The translations under genes were made by a program, and so were the position numbers. This document shows positions 10,930 to 22,700 of a stretch of DNA of 64,000 nt, piece by piece. Position 1 is the stretch's first letter, and every line of letters begins with the position of its first letter. Origin of the DNA: Leptidea sinapis (Eukaryota; Arthropoda; Insecta; Lepidoptera; Pieridae); the NCBI RefSeq assembly GCF_905404315.1, contig NC_066282.1, forward strand, positions 4,612,501-4,676,500, written 5' to 3'. Under the pieces are notes generated by a model that searched no databases, was not told the origin of the DNA, and saw only the letters and a program-made list of their open reading frames with translations.

Positions 10930-11250
10930 AAATTAACCACTGGACGCGGAACGGCCGCCGTTTTTATCCCTCTAGGCACATTACTGAGCCTAACAGTCTC
11001 AGTAACCAATATGGCGTTGTCAGTATGACGCGTGGAACATTCAAAAATTTTCAATAACTCTGTTTTGTTTTGTAAAAATGATAGCGAACACGTAGAGCCG
11101 TAGCTCTACGTCGTAGCAATTCGTAACAATACGCGTCGTAACGCGCTAACTCGAGCTCGTCGGTCGGACGTACGTCGGTCCACTGACGCGATATGGCGAT
11201 AAATTAGTGCATTCAATGCAACGGTGACCGAGCGACCAATAATACGCGCG
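10930..11250. other. CpG-rich patch in AT-rich surroundings
   Basis: Dense CG dinucleotides (CGCGTCGTAACGCGC, CGGACGTACGTCGG) and a 9-bp-arm palindrome ACGTAGAGC/GCTCTACGT near 11090-11111. Could be a promoter-like region or a GC-rich transposon core; no gene seen beside it. Confidence 0.4.
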
Positions 11251-12024
11251 TGTGTAAAATCGTAATCCAAAATCGGAAAAAAATTCTTGTTTTGACAATT
11301 TCGAATATATTGTACAAATTTCTCCTTCAATTTGATGCTCTATAATAATTGGAAAGTTTAGCTCTCTCTTTAGTAGATGTCTCAAACCAGCAAGCTAAAA
11401 ATCATAAAATAATTTCCTTTGTTCCATTCTGTAAACGAAAAATAACAATATGCTTGTGACAGCCCTAATATTAACCAAAGTCTGAGCACTGAAGATGTCT
11501 ATGGGTAGAATAGCGTATCAAGCAGGTCACTTGGTCAAGTTTCATCTTTAGCAACTATAGAATACAAAACTTTCTGTATCTATAACTATAATATATGAAT
11601 TTGATTGATATTTACAGCATTTAGTGTTTTACAATGTTGTAAATTAAATCTTGTTAGTCAACTTTGATCCACTTTTAAAACTAGTATCAGAATGAGAGTT
11701 TGTATGTACAGGTTGAACCAAAAGTCCTACGGAATAATTTCGCATGCCTTTTTTAAATTCTGTAGCAATCTATAACGAAATCTTAGTAAAAACTGTACAT
11801 TTACACAGTCTTGCTGTGTTTAATTTAGAGTACTTTACAGAATTTTTGTCTGTTTGTGTATGTCTGGGCAAAGGGCAAAATCTAATCAATAAATTTAATA
11901 AAAAATTAGCATGACTGCTAATTAATTATGCGTTTAATAAAGTGATAAATACCTTTACTGAGTTATGATCCTTTAGTACTATTAGTAAAAATAATATTAG
12001 TAATCCATATTTTATATTAAAAAA

Positions 12025-12155
12025 AAAAGCCCGCTGAGTTTCTTGCGCCGATTCTTCTCAGGTCTGAGGCAGTCTCTTTTGAATGGATGGTAGTTTTTGA
12101 CGTTCAATAAGTGATTTTAAATCCTATTTTGAATAAAAATATTTGAATTTGAATA
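12025..12155 (+). repeat. LINE 3' tail, family C
   Basis: GCCCGCTGAGTTTCTTGCGC, GATTCTTCTCAGGTCTGAGG and the tail ATTTTGAATAAAAATATTTG. Other copies at 27575 (-), 48640 (-), 51886 (-) and 58180 (+). Confidence 0.8.
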
Positions 12156-12156
12156 T

Positions 12157-12395
12157 CTTACACTCGCGATTTGTATGACACTTTGTGTTGGTGTGCGTGC
12201 ATTGCTCAAAATAGAGAACGTCACTCGAACGGTTGGCTCAGTGGAAGAGCGTTCACATGGAACGTGGGAAGTCACGGTTTCGATTCCCGAATCGTTCATA
12301 AAGTTTATTTTCAAATTAATTTGTGTAATAGAGGTTAGTTATAAACTCAATCTTTTTCACCGTTTTCGCAGCTGTCATAGCAGACTATGACATTT
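12157..12395 (+). repeat. Composite repeat with tRNA-like core
   Basis: TTACACTCGCGATTTGTATG and GCTCAAAATAGAG, also at 16868 and in reverse near 47470-47530, flank a tRNA-like core at 12227-12297 (stem TTCAC/GTGGG, loop ATGGAAC). CTGTCATAGCAGACTATGAC closes it. Confidence 0.7.
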
Positions 12396-12550
12396 AGACA
12401 AATTAAATCAAAATCACTTTATTCATGTAGGTCACGGAAATGACACTTATGAATGTCAAAAAAAAATATTATTGAATCTACTGCTGTTTCGTGAAGGGTT
12501 GAGGTAATGAGAAGAAGTAGAAAGAAATTCATTGCCAAGTCAAGAGACGT
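12396..12550 (-). repeat. LINE 3' tail, family D
   Basis: AAATCAAAATCACTTTATTC, GGTCACGGAAATGACAC and GCCAAGTCAAGAGACGTA; a near-copy occupies 16660-16820 in the same context, so the two composites share an ancestor. Confidence 0.7.
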
Positions 12551-12733
12551 ATCTAAGGTTAGAACAGTACCCTGTTTAGTTCATTTGAAGCGTTGGTACA
12601 TTTCACACAGAATTATGTAAATTTCATCAAAAGCTTCAAAGATATTGTTGGCTCCGATGCAGTATCTAGTTGGTTTGTAACTAGGTCAGGTACAGATCTG
12701 CGCTCAATATCTGAACGCTCCGTGTTCATATTG

Positions 12734-12832
12734 AAGAGAAAATCAGCTTTACTGTACTGTTTGTCAGTACAAACAGTACAGTAAAGCTGATTTTCTCTTG
12801 TGTTTATCAATGAACAGTTTCATTGATAAACA
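12734..12832. repeat. Two adjacent perfect palindromes with CAGT loops
   Basis: Arms 12734-12764 and 12769-12799 (31 bp, no mismatch) surround the loop CAGT. Immediately next, arms 12801-12814 and 12819-12832 (14 bp) surround another CAGT. Confidence 0.95.
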
Positions 12833-12949
12833 TTGATAAATGTTTAAATTTATTATACAATATTTTATTTAAATAGAATTCGACTAGCAGAATTAAGCTT
12901 TAAAAATGATGGTGTATTTTTATATAAAAGAGGGTACAAACAGACAATA

Positions 12950-13185
12950 GTCTCACGTGATTGGAAGACGTGAGGTACCGCCCATGGACATCCGGAACAC
13001 CAGGGGACAAGAGATGCGCTGCCGGCCTTTAAATTGGGAGTATGCTCTTAGCTTGAAGGTTCCTAAGTCGTATCGAACCTGCAGCCGGTTGATTCCACTA
13101 AATGGCTGTGCGAAGATAAAAGTTTCTCGCAAAACACGCGGTTGCAGAATGCCAAATGAATTAAAACTTTCGTGAGTCATTATTC
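12950..13185 (-). pseudogene. LINE reverse-transcriptase C-terminal fragment, family B relative
   Basis: The - strand reads FNSFGILQPRVLRETF and VRYDLGTFKLRAYSQFKGRQ, a diverged version of the family B C-terminus. Confidence 0.65.
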
Positions 13186-13189
13186 AATT

Positions 13190-14390
13190 ATCTATTAATA
13201 CGGCTTTACTCACGTTTTTGTCGGTGTCGGTACCGACTATTTTCGGACCATTCGGAGGTCCTTCATCAGGGTGAGTGTGGTGGGTTCGCGATAACGTCAC
13301 ACCTCTTGTTTATAATTTGACGCTATAAAGCTGAATTTTAAAAATGTATTATTAGTATTTTCTACGCAAAAAAACCGCTAAAATCATATAATTTTAGGTT
13401 TCGAAACGCAACGCATATGGTTCGAGTAGGAGAGACAAACTTATGCAACGACTGTAGAGCGTCATCTCTTTCTCACACCTCGGACCACAGACAAATTTAT
13501 TTCGTTCATTCTTCATAAGCGATCGAAACACCATTCAGTAAAAGGCACTTCATGGTACGTATATTAGCGATTCAGTTTAGGTATCTAAACTTAACTGCAT
13601 TGGAATCGCATCGCTTATTAAAAGTTAATGGTAGGCCATAGGGCCTGACTGTAGCATTGACGTACAATGAACAACTAGGCTCACAATCATGCTCAAAAAT
13701 TGTTTGAAACAAATCTCTGCCCATGTATCTAGTAGGTAGAGTTTTCGTTAAGTTGTGTGTCGACCGCGCTTTGAATACAACGCCACGAAATAAAAACGTA
13801 TTCAGTGAAAATCTGTCAAAATAACAGCATATTATCCAAACTTAAAAAGGTCGGAGTGTAGTATTAAAGATAAATGCCCTTTTAAATTAACAAAATTGTG
13901 TTACTAACTTGACGTTTTTATTAATTTTCCTTAATAATTACATTTCTATTGCTAAAACAAAACGTATTTGCGTTGTGTTCGCGTCCGTCTCTTTTACACC
14001 TTAATAATACTCTAAATCTAATGAGCGTATACATAAGATGTTGAACATTACTGCCACGAAAGAAGGTGTCAATTTTAATGAATTTTTTAATGTTATCTGT
14101 ATAAGTAAGTAATTATTACAAACAAAACGCCGCTCGGACATTTTTGATAAACTTTTAATAGGCGATTATGACTATTTGTTTTTTATACGACAATGGACTG
14201 TAGTGGCAAAGCTGACAAATTTTTAGTTGATGAATAAACAAAAGATGACCTGCATGAGTCCAAAGCCACGCCTTTCCAAACATTAATACAATGTCTCTTT
14301 ATACTTTCGAACTTAATACTTTCAACAATTATTATACAATTTTTATTAAATTTTATGGTTGATGATGGTAAATCTTGGTATAATTGTTAT
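13190..14390. other. Stretch without a gene; one repeat-like motif
   Basis: CGACTATTTTCGGACCATTC..GGTCCTTCATCAGG near 13230 looks like a dispersed repeat (short inverted GGACC/GGTCC). The rest is AT-rich with no supported feature. Confidence 0.4.
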
Positions 14391-14394
14391 ATAA

Positions 14395-14575
14395 AATCGT
14401 TCAACTCTGCTCAAATAACAGATGAGCAGGTAAGCTGTAAAGAAGATCCTATAGATGGCAGCACAACCCGTGAGTTATCAAACATACCAGGATTTATGAA
14501 TCATGCGTCATTCGGACCATTGCATTGGCTTAGTTGGTAGAAGAGCTAGTGCGTTTCCCGAGAGGCCATCTATAT
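14395..14575 (+). repeat. tRNA-containing element, truncated copy
   Basis: AGCAGGTAAGCTGTAAAGAAGATCC and CACAACCCGTGAGTTATC match the 5' module, followed by a partial tRNA-like TTGGCTTAGTTGGTAGAAGAG. No intact T arm. Confidence 0.65.
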
Positions 14576-15159
14576 ATTATATGATTATAAACGAAATCTT
14601 TTCTAATATTATAAAGAGGTAAAGATTGTGAGGTTGTAGGGGTTAATCTTCGGATCTACTTAACCGATTTTGAAAATTTTGTGTCATAGGCTCGCAAAAT
14701 ACCTTTATTTATTTCCAGTGTGTGTGGATTAATGCATCTACTGTACTCAATAACTCTTGTTTTTACGTATTCATTTACAATTCTTTTTTTTATTACTAGA
14801 AATTTTGATGTAAAATAGTAGCAATTAGTGTGTTGCTACTTTTCCTCATTAAAGCTCAACCCTTTCTGAAGTGGCAGTAGATTTAAAAAGAAAAGAAAAC
14901 TTTTAACATTCATAAAAGCCATTACCTTGACCTACATGAATGAAATGATTTGATTAGATTAAATTCGGGTAAATATACCCGAAAAATGAAAAGATTTTTC
15001 GTGGTTGTCGGATTTACAAATTAAGTGAAAGAAAAAACGATCCTTAATTAAATGTTTTATATGAACTCTGCCTTATCGATGATAGGTATATGATTGTTTT
15101 GTATATATGCATGTTTCAGTATTGGAACACCAGCTTATACAGGTTTTTATTTATGAAAA

Positions 15160-15455
15160 TAAGGGGCGAGACGAGCAGGACGTTCAGCTGATGGTAATTG
15201 ATCCACCCTACCCATGACAATGCAGTGCTGCACAGGATTCTTGAAAAACCCAAAAATTCTGAGCGGCACTACAATTGCGCTCGTCACCATAAGACATAAG
15301 ATGTTAAGTCTCATTTGCCCAGTGTTTTCACTAGCTACGGCGCCCTTCTCAGCGAAATACAGTAATGCTTACACTGCTTCTCGGAAGGAACAGGCGCCGT
15401 TGTGGTACCCATAATCTTTCCGGTTTCCTGTGCAAAGGAGCCACTGGGGTCTTTT
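15160..15455 (-). repeat. SINE-like repeat, family A copy
   Basis: GGGGCGAGACGAGCAGGACG, GAGCGGCACTACAATTGCGC and TGCAAAGGAGCCAC in reverse order. Confidence 0.85.
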
Positions 15456-16055
15456 TAAATATGTATGTATTACATCATAGGGATTATACTTTCAGATTTT
15501 GATTTATCACGGCTTCAGTAGACTTTCTCGATTCAAATACCAGCTAGAAGAAGAGGAACTGTCCCAATCGAGATAAATATTCATTTAATCAAATGCTCGT
15601 CGAAATCGAGTTATCGACGTTTCATTAATTAAATGAAATCCCGAAGCAACTCAACAACCGCCTCATTAATTTCCTCTCGCTCTGCTGATGCTAAACGGCT
15701 TTGGCGGCGTTTTCTCTCGAAATTATGTTTTTACACTTTCGCTTATTGCTGCTAAAGAGCTTTCGTCGCGATATTTTAGTTGCTTGTTTTGCTTTGATGT
15801 TTATATACGAGTAACTTTTCGTAGCTTATGATGCTGTTTATAAAACTTATATATTATACTCAATTTATAACTTTACTTGTAGCCTCGACTTGTAGTTAAA
15901 ACAATAGAGTTTTAGGTTTTTAAGAAAAGGATTTTAAAGCACTTATTGAACGTCAAATTCTACCGCCAATTCGAAAATTTACTTACTTGGGGCTTATTTA
16001 GCGAGCATCTATTCCCAAGGCGTATCATTTAAGAAAGCCATTTATGATGATACTG
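15456..16055. other. Stretch without recognised content
   Basis: Between a family A repeat and repeat E. Several TCGA-rich segments near 15590-15770, but no exon or known element. Confidence 0.4.
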
Positions 16056-16059
16056 ACAC

Positions 16060-16620
16060 TAGAGTGGGTTAGGGATTGGAAATAATACTCCGTTTATAGG
16101 AACGAGTCTTTATTTGGGTTGTTGCTTATTCTGAACTTGCACTTCGCCGGTCTGCCGCTTTTCCTCTTGCGGGCGGTGGTACCTTCAACGCGTCACACCG
16201 CACCGAACACTAAGTCTCCTCTATATTAGGATATAATCCCCACCATCTGGATGTGTGGCGGTCCTCCACAGTGCGGTTTTCAAGAAGCTTTCTCCCTCGT
16301 ACTACAAAGCTGTGTAATGAGCTTCCTTGTGCGGTGTTTCCAGGACGATACGACATGGGTACCTTCAAAAAAAGCGCGTACACCTTCCTTAAAGGCCGGC
16401 AACGCTCTTGTGATTCCTCTGGTGTTGCAAGAGAATGTGGGCGGCGGTGATCACTTAACACCAGGTGACCCGTACGCTCGTTTGTCCTCCTATTCCATAA
16501 AAAAAAAAAATCTTCTTCATCTTCACCTGGATCACTTTCCACTTTTAACTACTTCTTCTTTTCTTCTTCTTCTTCCTTTACACTTTCGAGTCAGAACGAG
16601 AACTGCCGTAGGCCACGCTT
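16060..16620. repeat. Dispersed repeat E interrupted by a LINE tail
   Basis: GTGGGTTAGGGATTGG..CACACCGCACCGAACAC and, after the LINE, CTTCACCTGGATCACTTTCC; the uninterrupted copy is at 23165-23400. The inserted family B LINE is at 16215-16510. Confidence 0.75.
16215..16510 (+). pseudogene. Jockey-like LINE 3' end (family B), nested in repeat E
   Basis: It encodes VRFSRSFLPRTTKLCNELPC and GTFKKSAYTFLKGRQRSC, ending in an A run at about 16500. About 95% like the copies at 10570 and 45410 by eye. Confidence 0.82.
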
Positions 16621-16639
16621 AGTTCGCCGTTTTCACATC

Positions 16640-16995
16640 TGTCATAGTAGACTATGACATCCAGACAAATCAAATCAAAATCACTTTATTCATGTAGGTC
16701 ACGGAAATGACACTTATGAATGTCAAAAAAAAAATATTATTGAATCTACTACTACTTCGTAAAGGGTTGAGCTAATGAGAAGAAGTAGCAAGAAACTCAT
16801 TGCCAAGTCAAGAGACGTATAAATTATCTTAAACAGACCAGGTTTAAAACTTTAGTTTACGTGACAAGCTACGTATTACACTCGCGATTTATATGACACT
16901 TTGTGTTAGTTTGCGTGAATTGCTCAAAATAGAGGGTCGTTCTTAAGTCTTTTTTTTTCACGTTTTCAAAGCTGTCATAGTCTATCTATAGGTAG
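16640..16995. repeat. LINE tail D copy and flanking composite repeat
   Basis: It matches 12340-12560 (AATCACTTTATTCATGTAGG..AAGAGACGTA), then TTACACTCGCGATTTATATG and CTCAAAATAGAGG as at 12157. Confidence 0.65.
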
Positions 16996-17270
16996 AGATA
17001 AATAACTACCTTCTACTGTAAGTAATTAGTTGCCAATAATCTGAAGCTGTCCCAAAATACCCGATAAGACATCCTTATCGCCTTATATTGGGACGCGTGA
17101 ATTGCAACTTCTATACAAACTTTAAGTCGCTGGTAAGCTATACGTCGCCCCATTGACTGTCTGTCAAGCACGGATAAGGTGAGTTACCGTCGATAAGTTT
17201 ATTGGGACAGAAAAGTCAACGATAGTTACGATTTATACCTCAAGTAAGAGTTGGACTGAATATTGGGAAA
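16985..17270. repeat. MITE-like repeat F, copy 1
   Basis: CTACCTTCTACTGTAAGTAA at one end, CGATAAGTTTATTGGGACAG and CTTACTTGAG-type sequence at the other. A reverse-oriented relative lies at 31225-31440. Confidence 0.6.
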
Positions 17271-17796
17271 AATTAAAGTACAAATGATCTAAGTTTTAAT
17301 ATTTTAATAAACAAAGTTCTTTAAAGGTTTATAATAAGGAGAGCGTCGCATGTAAGATGTTCCTAAAATCTTATTCGTGCTCGGATTTATCTCGAAACAC
17401 TATTTGCATCTTATTATGTCGCTACATTTCTGGCGAAAGTTTTTGCCGAGAGATTTCGTAATTTGCGTAAAATATTTAACTCATTTAAACAGATAAGTTC
17501 TCCCGTTCTCTTTGTGTTTATGCATTTTATACTAAATTATTACTACATTTAATTTTGTCTTAGCAAATAGGGATATTTATAAATTATTATTTATGCTTCA
17601 CAGGTATTTTAAAAACAAACTCAATGTTTAGATTGTAATGTATTGAAGATAGTTTTGGTATCTAGGCTGTGAAAAAAACTCTCTTTACTTTTAAATATTA
17701 TTTATAGTTGTGCATATTATATAATATGTTCACAAAAATCGTCACCTTTTTGCTCTTAATAGTGATTTTCATTATTATAACACTAGAAATAAGGGA

Positions 17797-18200
17797 TTGC
17801 TTGTAACTAATTCTAGTAGGCTTCATAAGATACATAATAGCTTTAAGGGTAAATGTATACACTTCTACAATAAAGTCCCAGCCACTGTTCAGGCATTATC
17901 TATAAATAAATTTAAATGTTTTATAAAAAAATGGCTTTGTCGTAAATCCTATTACTCCACTGCTGAATATCTAAATGATCGGACAGCCTGGGTCTAGATT
18001 ATTTTATAGCGATAGAAATGACTGTACAATATTGTATATTTTTATTGAAAAGAGCGCAAAAAAAAGAATGCTGGGAGAGTTTCTTGCGCCGCTTCTTCTC
18101 TCTCAGAGCGCCATTTGTTTCCGAAGCAGTAGTAGTATCTAGTATATTAGAAATTACATCTAAAAGAATCAATTTTGAGAAAATATATGCCTTTTATATA
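17797..18200 (+). pseudogene. LINE 3' end (family G): RT C-terminus and 3' UTR
   Basis: It encodes FYNKVPATVQALSINKFKCF and KSYYSTAEYLNDRTAWV, then a shared 3' region with GAATGCTGGGAGAGTTTCTTG. A second copy lies at 22430-22790. Confidence 0.8.
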
Positions 18201-18229
18201 CGTATATTAATTTTATGGAGATAATGATA

Positions 18230-19320
18230 TTATTAACTTTTATATATTTACACAGTGCTTTGAAAAAATTCAGTTTATTGACTACTACATATTTACAAAA
18301 GTGCGTATAATCTACTTAAATTAAAGTTATTTTACAATTAAGTCTTCTATATACGTCTAAGGAAAAGGAACGAACTCCATCGAAGTATTGGCTGATTAAA
18401 GTTTTTAAGCTTATAATAATGAATTCACAATGTTTTTGGGGGGAAACGCTGTAAATCGGAAGAAACTGGATATTTATAAATACTTTAACTAATCTAATAC
18501 TAGTGTTTAGATCTTTAAAACTAACCATATACAGAAGAATATGTGAATATAGATGAATATAAGATTTTTCCATGCTTGAATCGATATCTCCTTTGATAAT
18601 TTTTCATTTAAAAAACAAATATAAGATAAGACTTGGAATTTCTTCAAAATATGACAATAATTTATGTTTATCTACTATTTGATTAATATAACGTTATATG
18701 TATCTTCTTCGTTCTATGTAACGTCATTGATCTTCTTGACTTTATACTGTTTATTCCTGCCAGTGTTGGTAACAGTGGTATTTATATGCCTATTTGAAGC
18801 GCCACTCGCGAGCGTCCAAAGAACTAATTTTGACGTATAATACAAATGGCTGCGAGAGAAGCGTATCTCGTGTTATTTATACTTCAGGAATCAACGTAAT
18901 AAAGTTTACATTTTTTTTTGTAAATCTTTCTATCGATGTTTGGTTAGCTGAGGTTGGCATTAGACTAGTTTTAGTACCGTAGCTACTACGCGCCAAAATG
19001 GCGAATATCAAACAGGCTCAAAAGCACTTTGACAGCATTCAGTCCAGTGGTATATAGTAGAGGTCAGTGGTTACCAAACATAATTGAGTAGATATAGAAA
19101 GTTTCACAGTTAACCAAATGTAAGATAAAACGTAAGATAGTCAGACTTTCAAGTTTGATATGACTTGAATATATCCAAGATAGAAGAGTTTGGAAAACTT
19201 CTTCTCGGAGACATTCTTTGGATTAGTTGGTGTTACAAGTTAAACAAAATAATTAGGTATTTCCCAAATCAAAACGAAAACAAACCAACAGACCTTCATG
19301 ATTTATGAAAATTTTGTTTT
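18230..19320. other. Stretch without recognised content
   Basis: Searched for a missing 5' exon of the TSP1 gene: no WxxW or CxxC pattern with splice signals found. Confidence 0.45.
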
Positions 19321-19324
19321 ACCA

Positions 19325-19580
19325 ATGGGACGCTCCTTTGCACAGGAAGTCGGCTAGATTATGGGTACCACAACGGCGCCGTGTTTAATGTTAGCACATT
19401 ACTGCTTCACATCTTATGTCTCAAGGTGACGAGCGCAATTGTAGTGCAGCTCAGAATTTTTCGGTTTTTCAAGAATCCTCCACTGCATTGTAATGGGTAG
19501 GTAATACTGCACGTATCAATTACCATCAGCTGAACGTCCGGCTCATTTCGTCCCTTATTTTCATTAAAAACAAAAACAAA
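19325..19580 (+). repeat. SINE-like repeat, family A copy
   Basis: GGGACGCTCCTTTGCACAGG to TCGTCCCTTATTTTC plus an A-rich tail; ends about 63 bp before exon 1 of the visible THSD7-like model. Confidence 0.85.
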
Positions 19581-19642
19581 ATCTCGTAGTATTGATGTAG
19601 CCTAAATAAAAACTAGGCATTGAATAGATATATTTGTTACAG

Positions 19643-19730
19643 ATTTATCTCCAGAAGAATACACCGTGTACGTCGGGCGCTGGACCGAATGCTCAGTACA
19701 TGACCCAGAAAATAGTAAAACAATTGAAAG
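19643..19730 (+). CDS. THSD7: THSD7-like exon 1 of those visible: start of a TSP1 module
   Basis: Acceptor TTGTTACAG before 19643, donor GTAAGA at 19731. The exon opens with 2 nt of a split codon and ends with AG of an Arg codon. It encodes a TSP1 start (VGRWTEC, then a polar stretch DPENSKTIER). An upstream exon ending in phase 1 must exist. I saw none between 1 and 19640, so it probably lies before the window. Confidence 0.8.
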
Positions 19731-22700
19731 GTAAGAGATATTATTTTCTGTTAATTAATATATTTTTATATTAATATATTTTGTGGCAGTTGCTTTGTAA
19801 ACAATGTGATTTTTTTAATGACTTTATTTTGTGATTTTTATGTACTTAACAAGAGTTCCACGCGTTTCCTAAGTTAAAACTTATTTTACTAGGAGCCTGT
19901 ATTAAAACTATAATTAACCTACTGCGGCTCAAAAATAAGTATCAGCTTCTATCGGTCCTAACTATTCATAACGCACTTTATTCAAATATTTCAGTTTAAA
20001 CTGTTTCCACCTTGTAATTATCACAAAACCCTATAAATTAATTATATTATGATGTAGATACTAACAAGACAGCCAAAAAAGAGTGTAATGCAGCACCCTG
20101 GCACTTAATGATGATTTAAAAAGGACGGTATCAATAAAACAATAAAAATACGGCAGGAAAAGTTTGTCACTGTCAAAATGGGTCCCATTTAAGACGTTTT
20201 AAAGTCACGCAATCGTGTTATATATAATAATGATATATTTGCTTATGACCACATGTTTGAGCGATGTTCGCTATTACGAATACGAATTTATTTATTAAAA
20301 ATTTCTACTAACCAACAATTATATTTCGATAATTATTATAACAGTTGTAATAATTTGAGTTGATTAGCCTTGCATTATGGTGTCAGCTCTGCTGTCAATG
20401 CCTTAGTTCTTGTCAATCACCCATTTAACATTCCTCTTTTCTTCAGATACAATGCCCGCATAGAAACTGACTCCTTGGTGCACACTCCTCGGCTTGGTCT
20501 TCAACGTCGTCAGGTGCAGTGTCGTCAGAAAGATGGACAGTTCGTTGAGAACATGTAAGTTACATCATCGTGAATATTTAATTTGAAGTTATACTTTTTT
20601 AGGCGCGTTATGAAAAAAATATGAGAGTGAAATTTTAAGATGCGCTCGCATCACTTTAACACAAAAGTAACAGGTTGATGTTGGTTCCTAAAATTTTCTG
20701 ACATCTGCGTCATTCGTATTTTTTTTTAGTCCATTTTTAGACAGGCAAAGGGTTCAAGCACATACAGCCGTATTCATTATTTAATAATTAATTGTCAAAG
20801 CCATCATTGCAAGATTTTTACAATATTGTTCTTTCTAAAAACGTAGAACAGCATTTTAATGATTTTTGCTTCGTTATGCCAAAGAAGTATAACTTCTTGA
20901 GTGCAGACATACACATTGTTTTATATTATTTCTAACAAGTGGTCGCAAGCGCACCTGTCTATATTTTGTTTACGTAATAATCTTATCTTAAATCAGATTT
21001 GATATTTTTTTACGAGCAACCCTTATTTATTTCCTGAAGTAAAAGTAGCCAAATAATGTCCCGACAGATCATCACATTCGAAGACTAAACCGAACAAAAC
21101 TGGTTAAAGTTTATAATGAAGTTATCAAAAAAAAACTATTTCACCAGTTAGATACCTCGAAGAAAAAATTAAAAAACACTGTCTATTTTTTTCCCACTAC
21201 AGTAAATCATGGACAAACCTCAATGAGTGTTTATGTGCGTTAGTATAATTCACAATTTCAAAGTCAAAGTCAAATAAACTTTATTCAATTAATCTTAACT
21301 TAAGCGCTTTTGAACCGTCACTATAAATATTTCTTTTAAATTACTAAATCTACTATGTTTGGAAAAAGTTGAGCTCGTGAGAAGAACATATAAGAAACTC
21401 AACGGCCACTCTTTTCAATCAATAGAGTATTTTACAATGGCTGTAATATACAAAACAAATTAGTTTGTAAGGCGCTGTATCCAATATATGAATTGTGTTA
21501 GTTAAAAGCGTCTTGTGTACCAAATATTTAATAAAAAAAAAATAAAGGGATGCATGAACCTTTAGAGCTTGAATTCGTTATTTGATTAAGGATCAAACCC
21601 TGCCCCCTTCGTCACCCCCTTCCCGCCGTTGTTTCTTAATATCAGCACGTAGTATTTTAATGTTGTTAGGGTTATCCATAATTTTAAGCATGATATTTGA
21701 AATGTTTATTATGTTATAATTTTGTTATTTTCCGGTACGAAAACAATTGAATGCATATATATATAGGTCTATAATTAAATATATATACCAAACATAGCCC
21801 GACATATTTTGTTGTGATTAAAAATCTAGGTCTGTATTTAAAAATTGATAAAAAAATTGATGACAAGCTATGTTAATAGATATATTTTCCCAAAAAGCTA
21901 GAGAGAAGCATTATAATGTATATCTGAGTCAAGAAGGTTATCAAATATTCGTCTTGGAAGTAGGGCTAAGTAGATCATGGAAGTCGCGACATGAATTACC
22001 AAACGGTTTCTTTAACTGGGTCATATTGCTGCCTTATGTATTGACTGAAGGGTCCCTCTGAATATAATCTCGGCTTATTTACGAGTAGCTATTTTCTCGG
22101 GTTTCATTCTACATCGAAGGTTCTTTATGATCGAATCAAATGCTTAATATATTTTTGCATTAAGATTTTATGGTTCGTTGCTCAATTAGAATTTGATATT
22201 TAATTTATTTATATATTAAACAAAACCTCATCCCTTGTTCTTAGTTAGTTAGTGTGACTGGGCTGTTTAGGCTCTTGATTGGACCATTGTGCGCGTCCAT
22301 CTGGCCGTCTCAGACCATCTCAAATACTAGCGGCCTTTTCATATTACTACAGAGATCAGGAAGCGCTGCTGGAGATCAAATGGTTGTTGTTTGGCCACAC
22401 TTCTGCAATCTATAAGCACGTATTCTGGCGTTTCTTCCGCCATAAGATACATAATAGCTTTTATAATAAAGTCCCAGCCACTGTTCAAATATTATCTATA
22501 AAAAAATGTCTCTGTCGTAAATCCTACTACTCCACAGCTGAATATCTAAGTGCTCCAACAGCCTGGGACTAGATTATGATTATTTTATAGCAATACAACA
22601 TTGTATATTTTATTAAAAAGAGCGCAAAAAAAGAATGCTGGGAGAGTTGCTTGCGACACTTCTTCTCTCTCAGAGCGCCATTTGTTTCCGAAGCGGTAGT

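Noticed and set aside
1..19640. Upstream THSD7 exons or a signal-peptide exon
   Set aside because: No segment with cysteine/tryptophan TSP1 pattern or signal-like ORF with matching donor phase 1 was found; likely outside the window.
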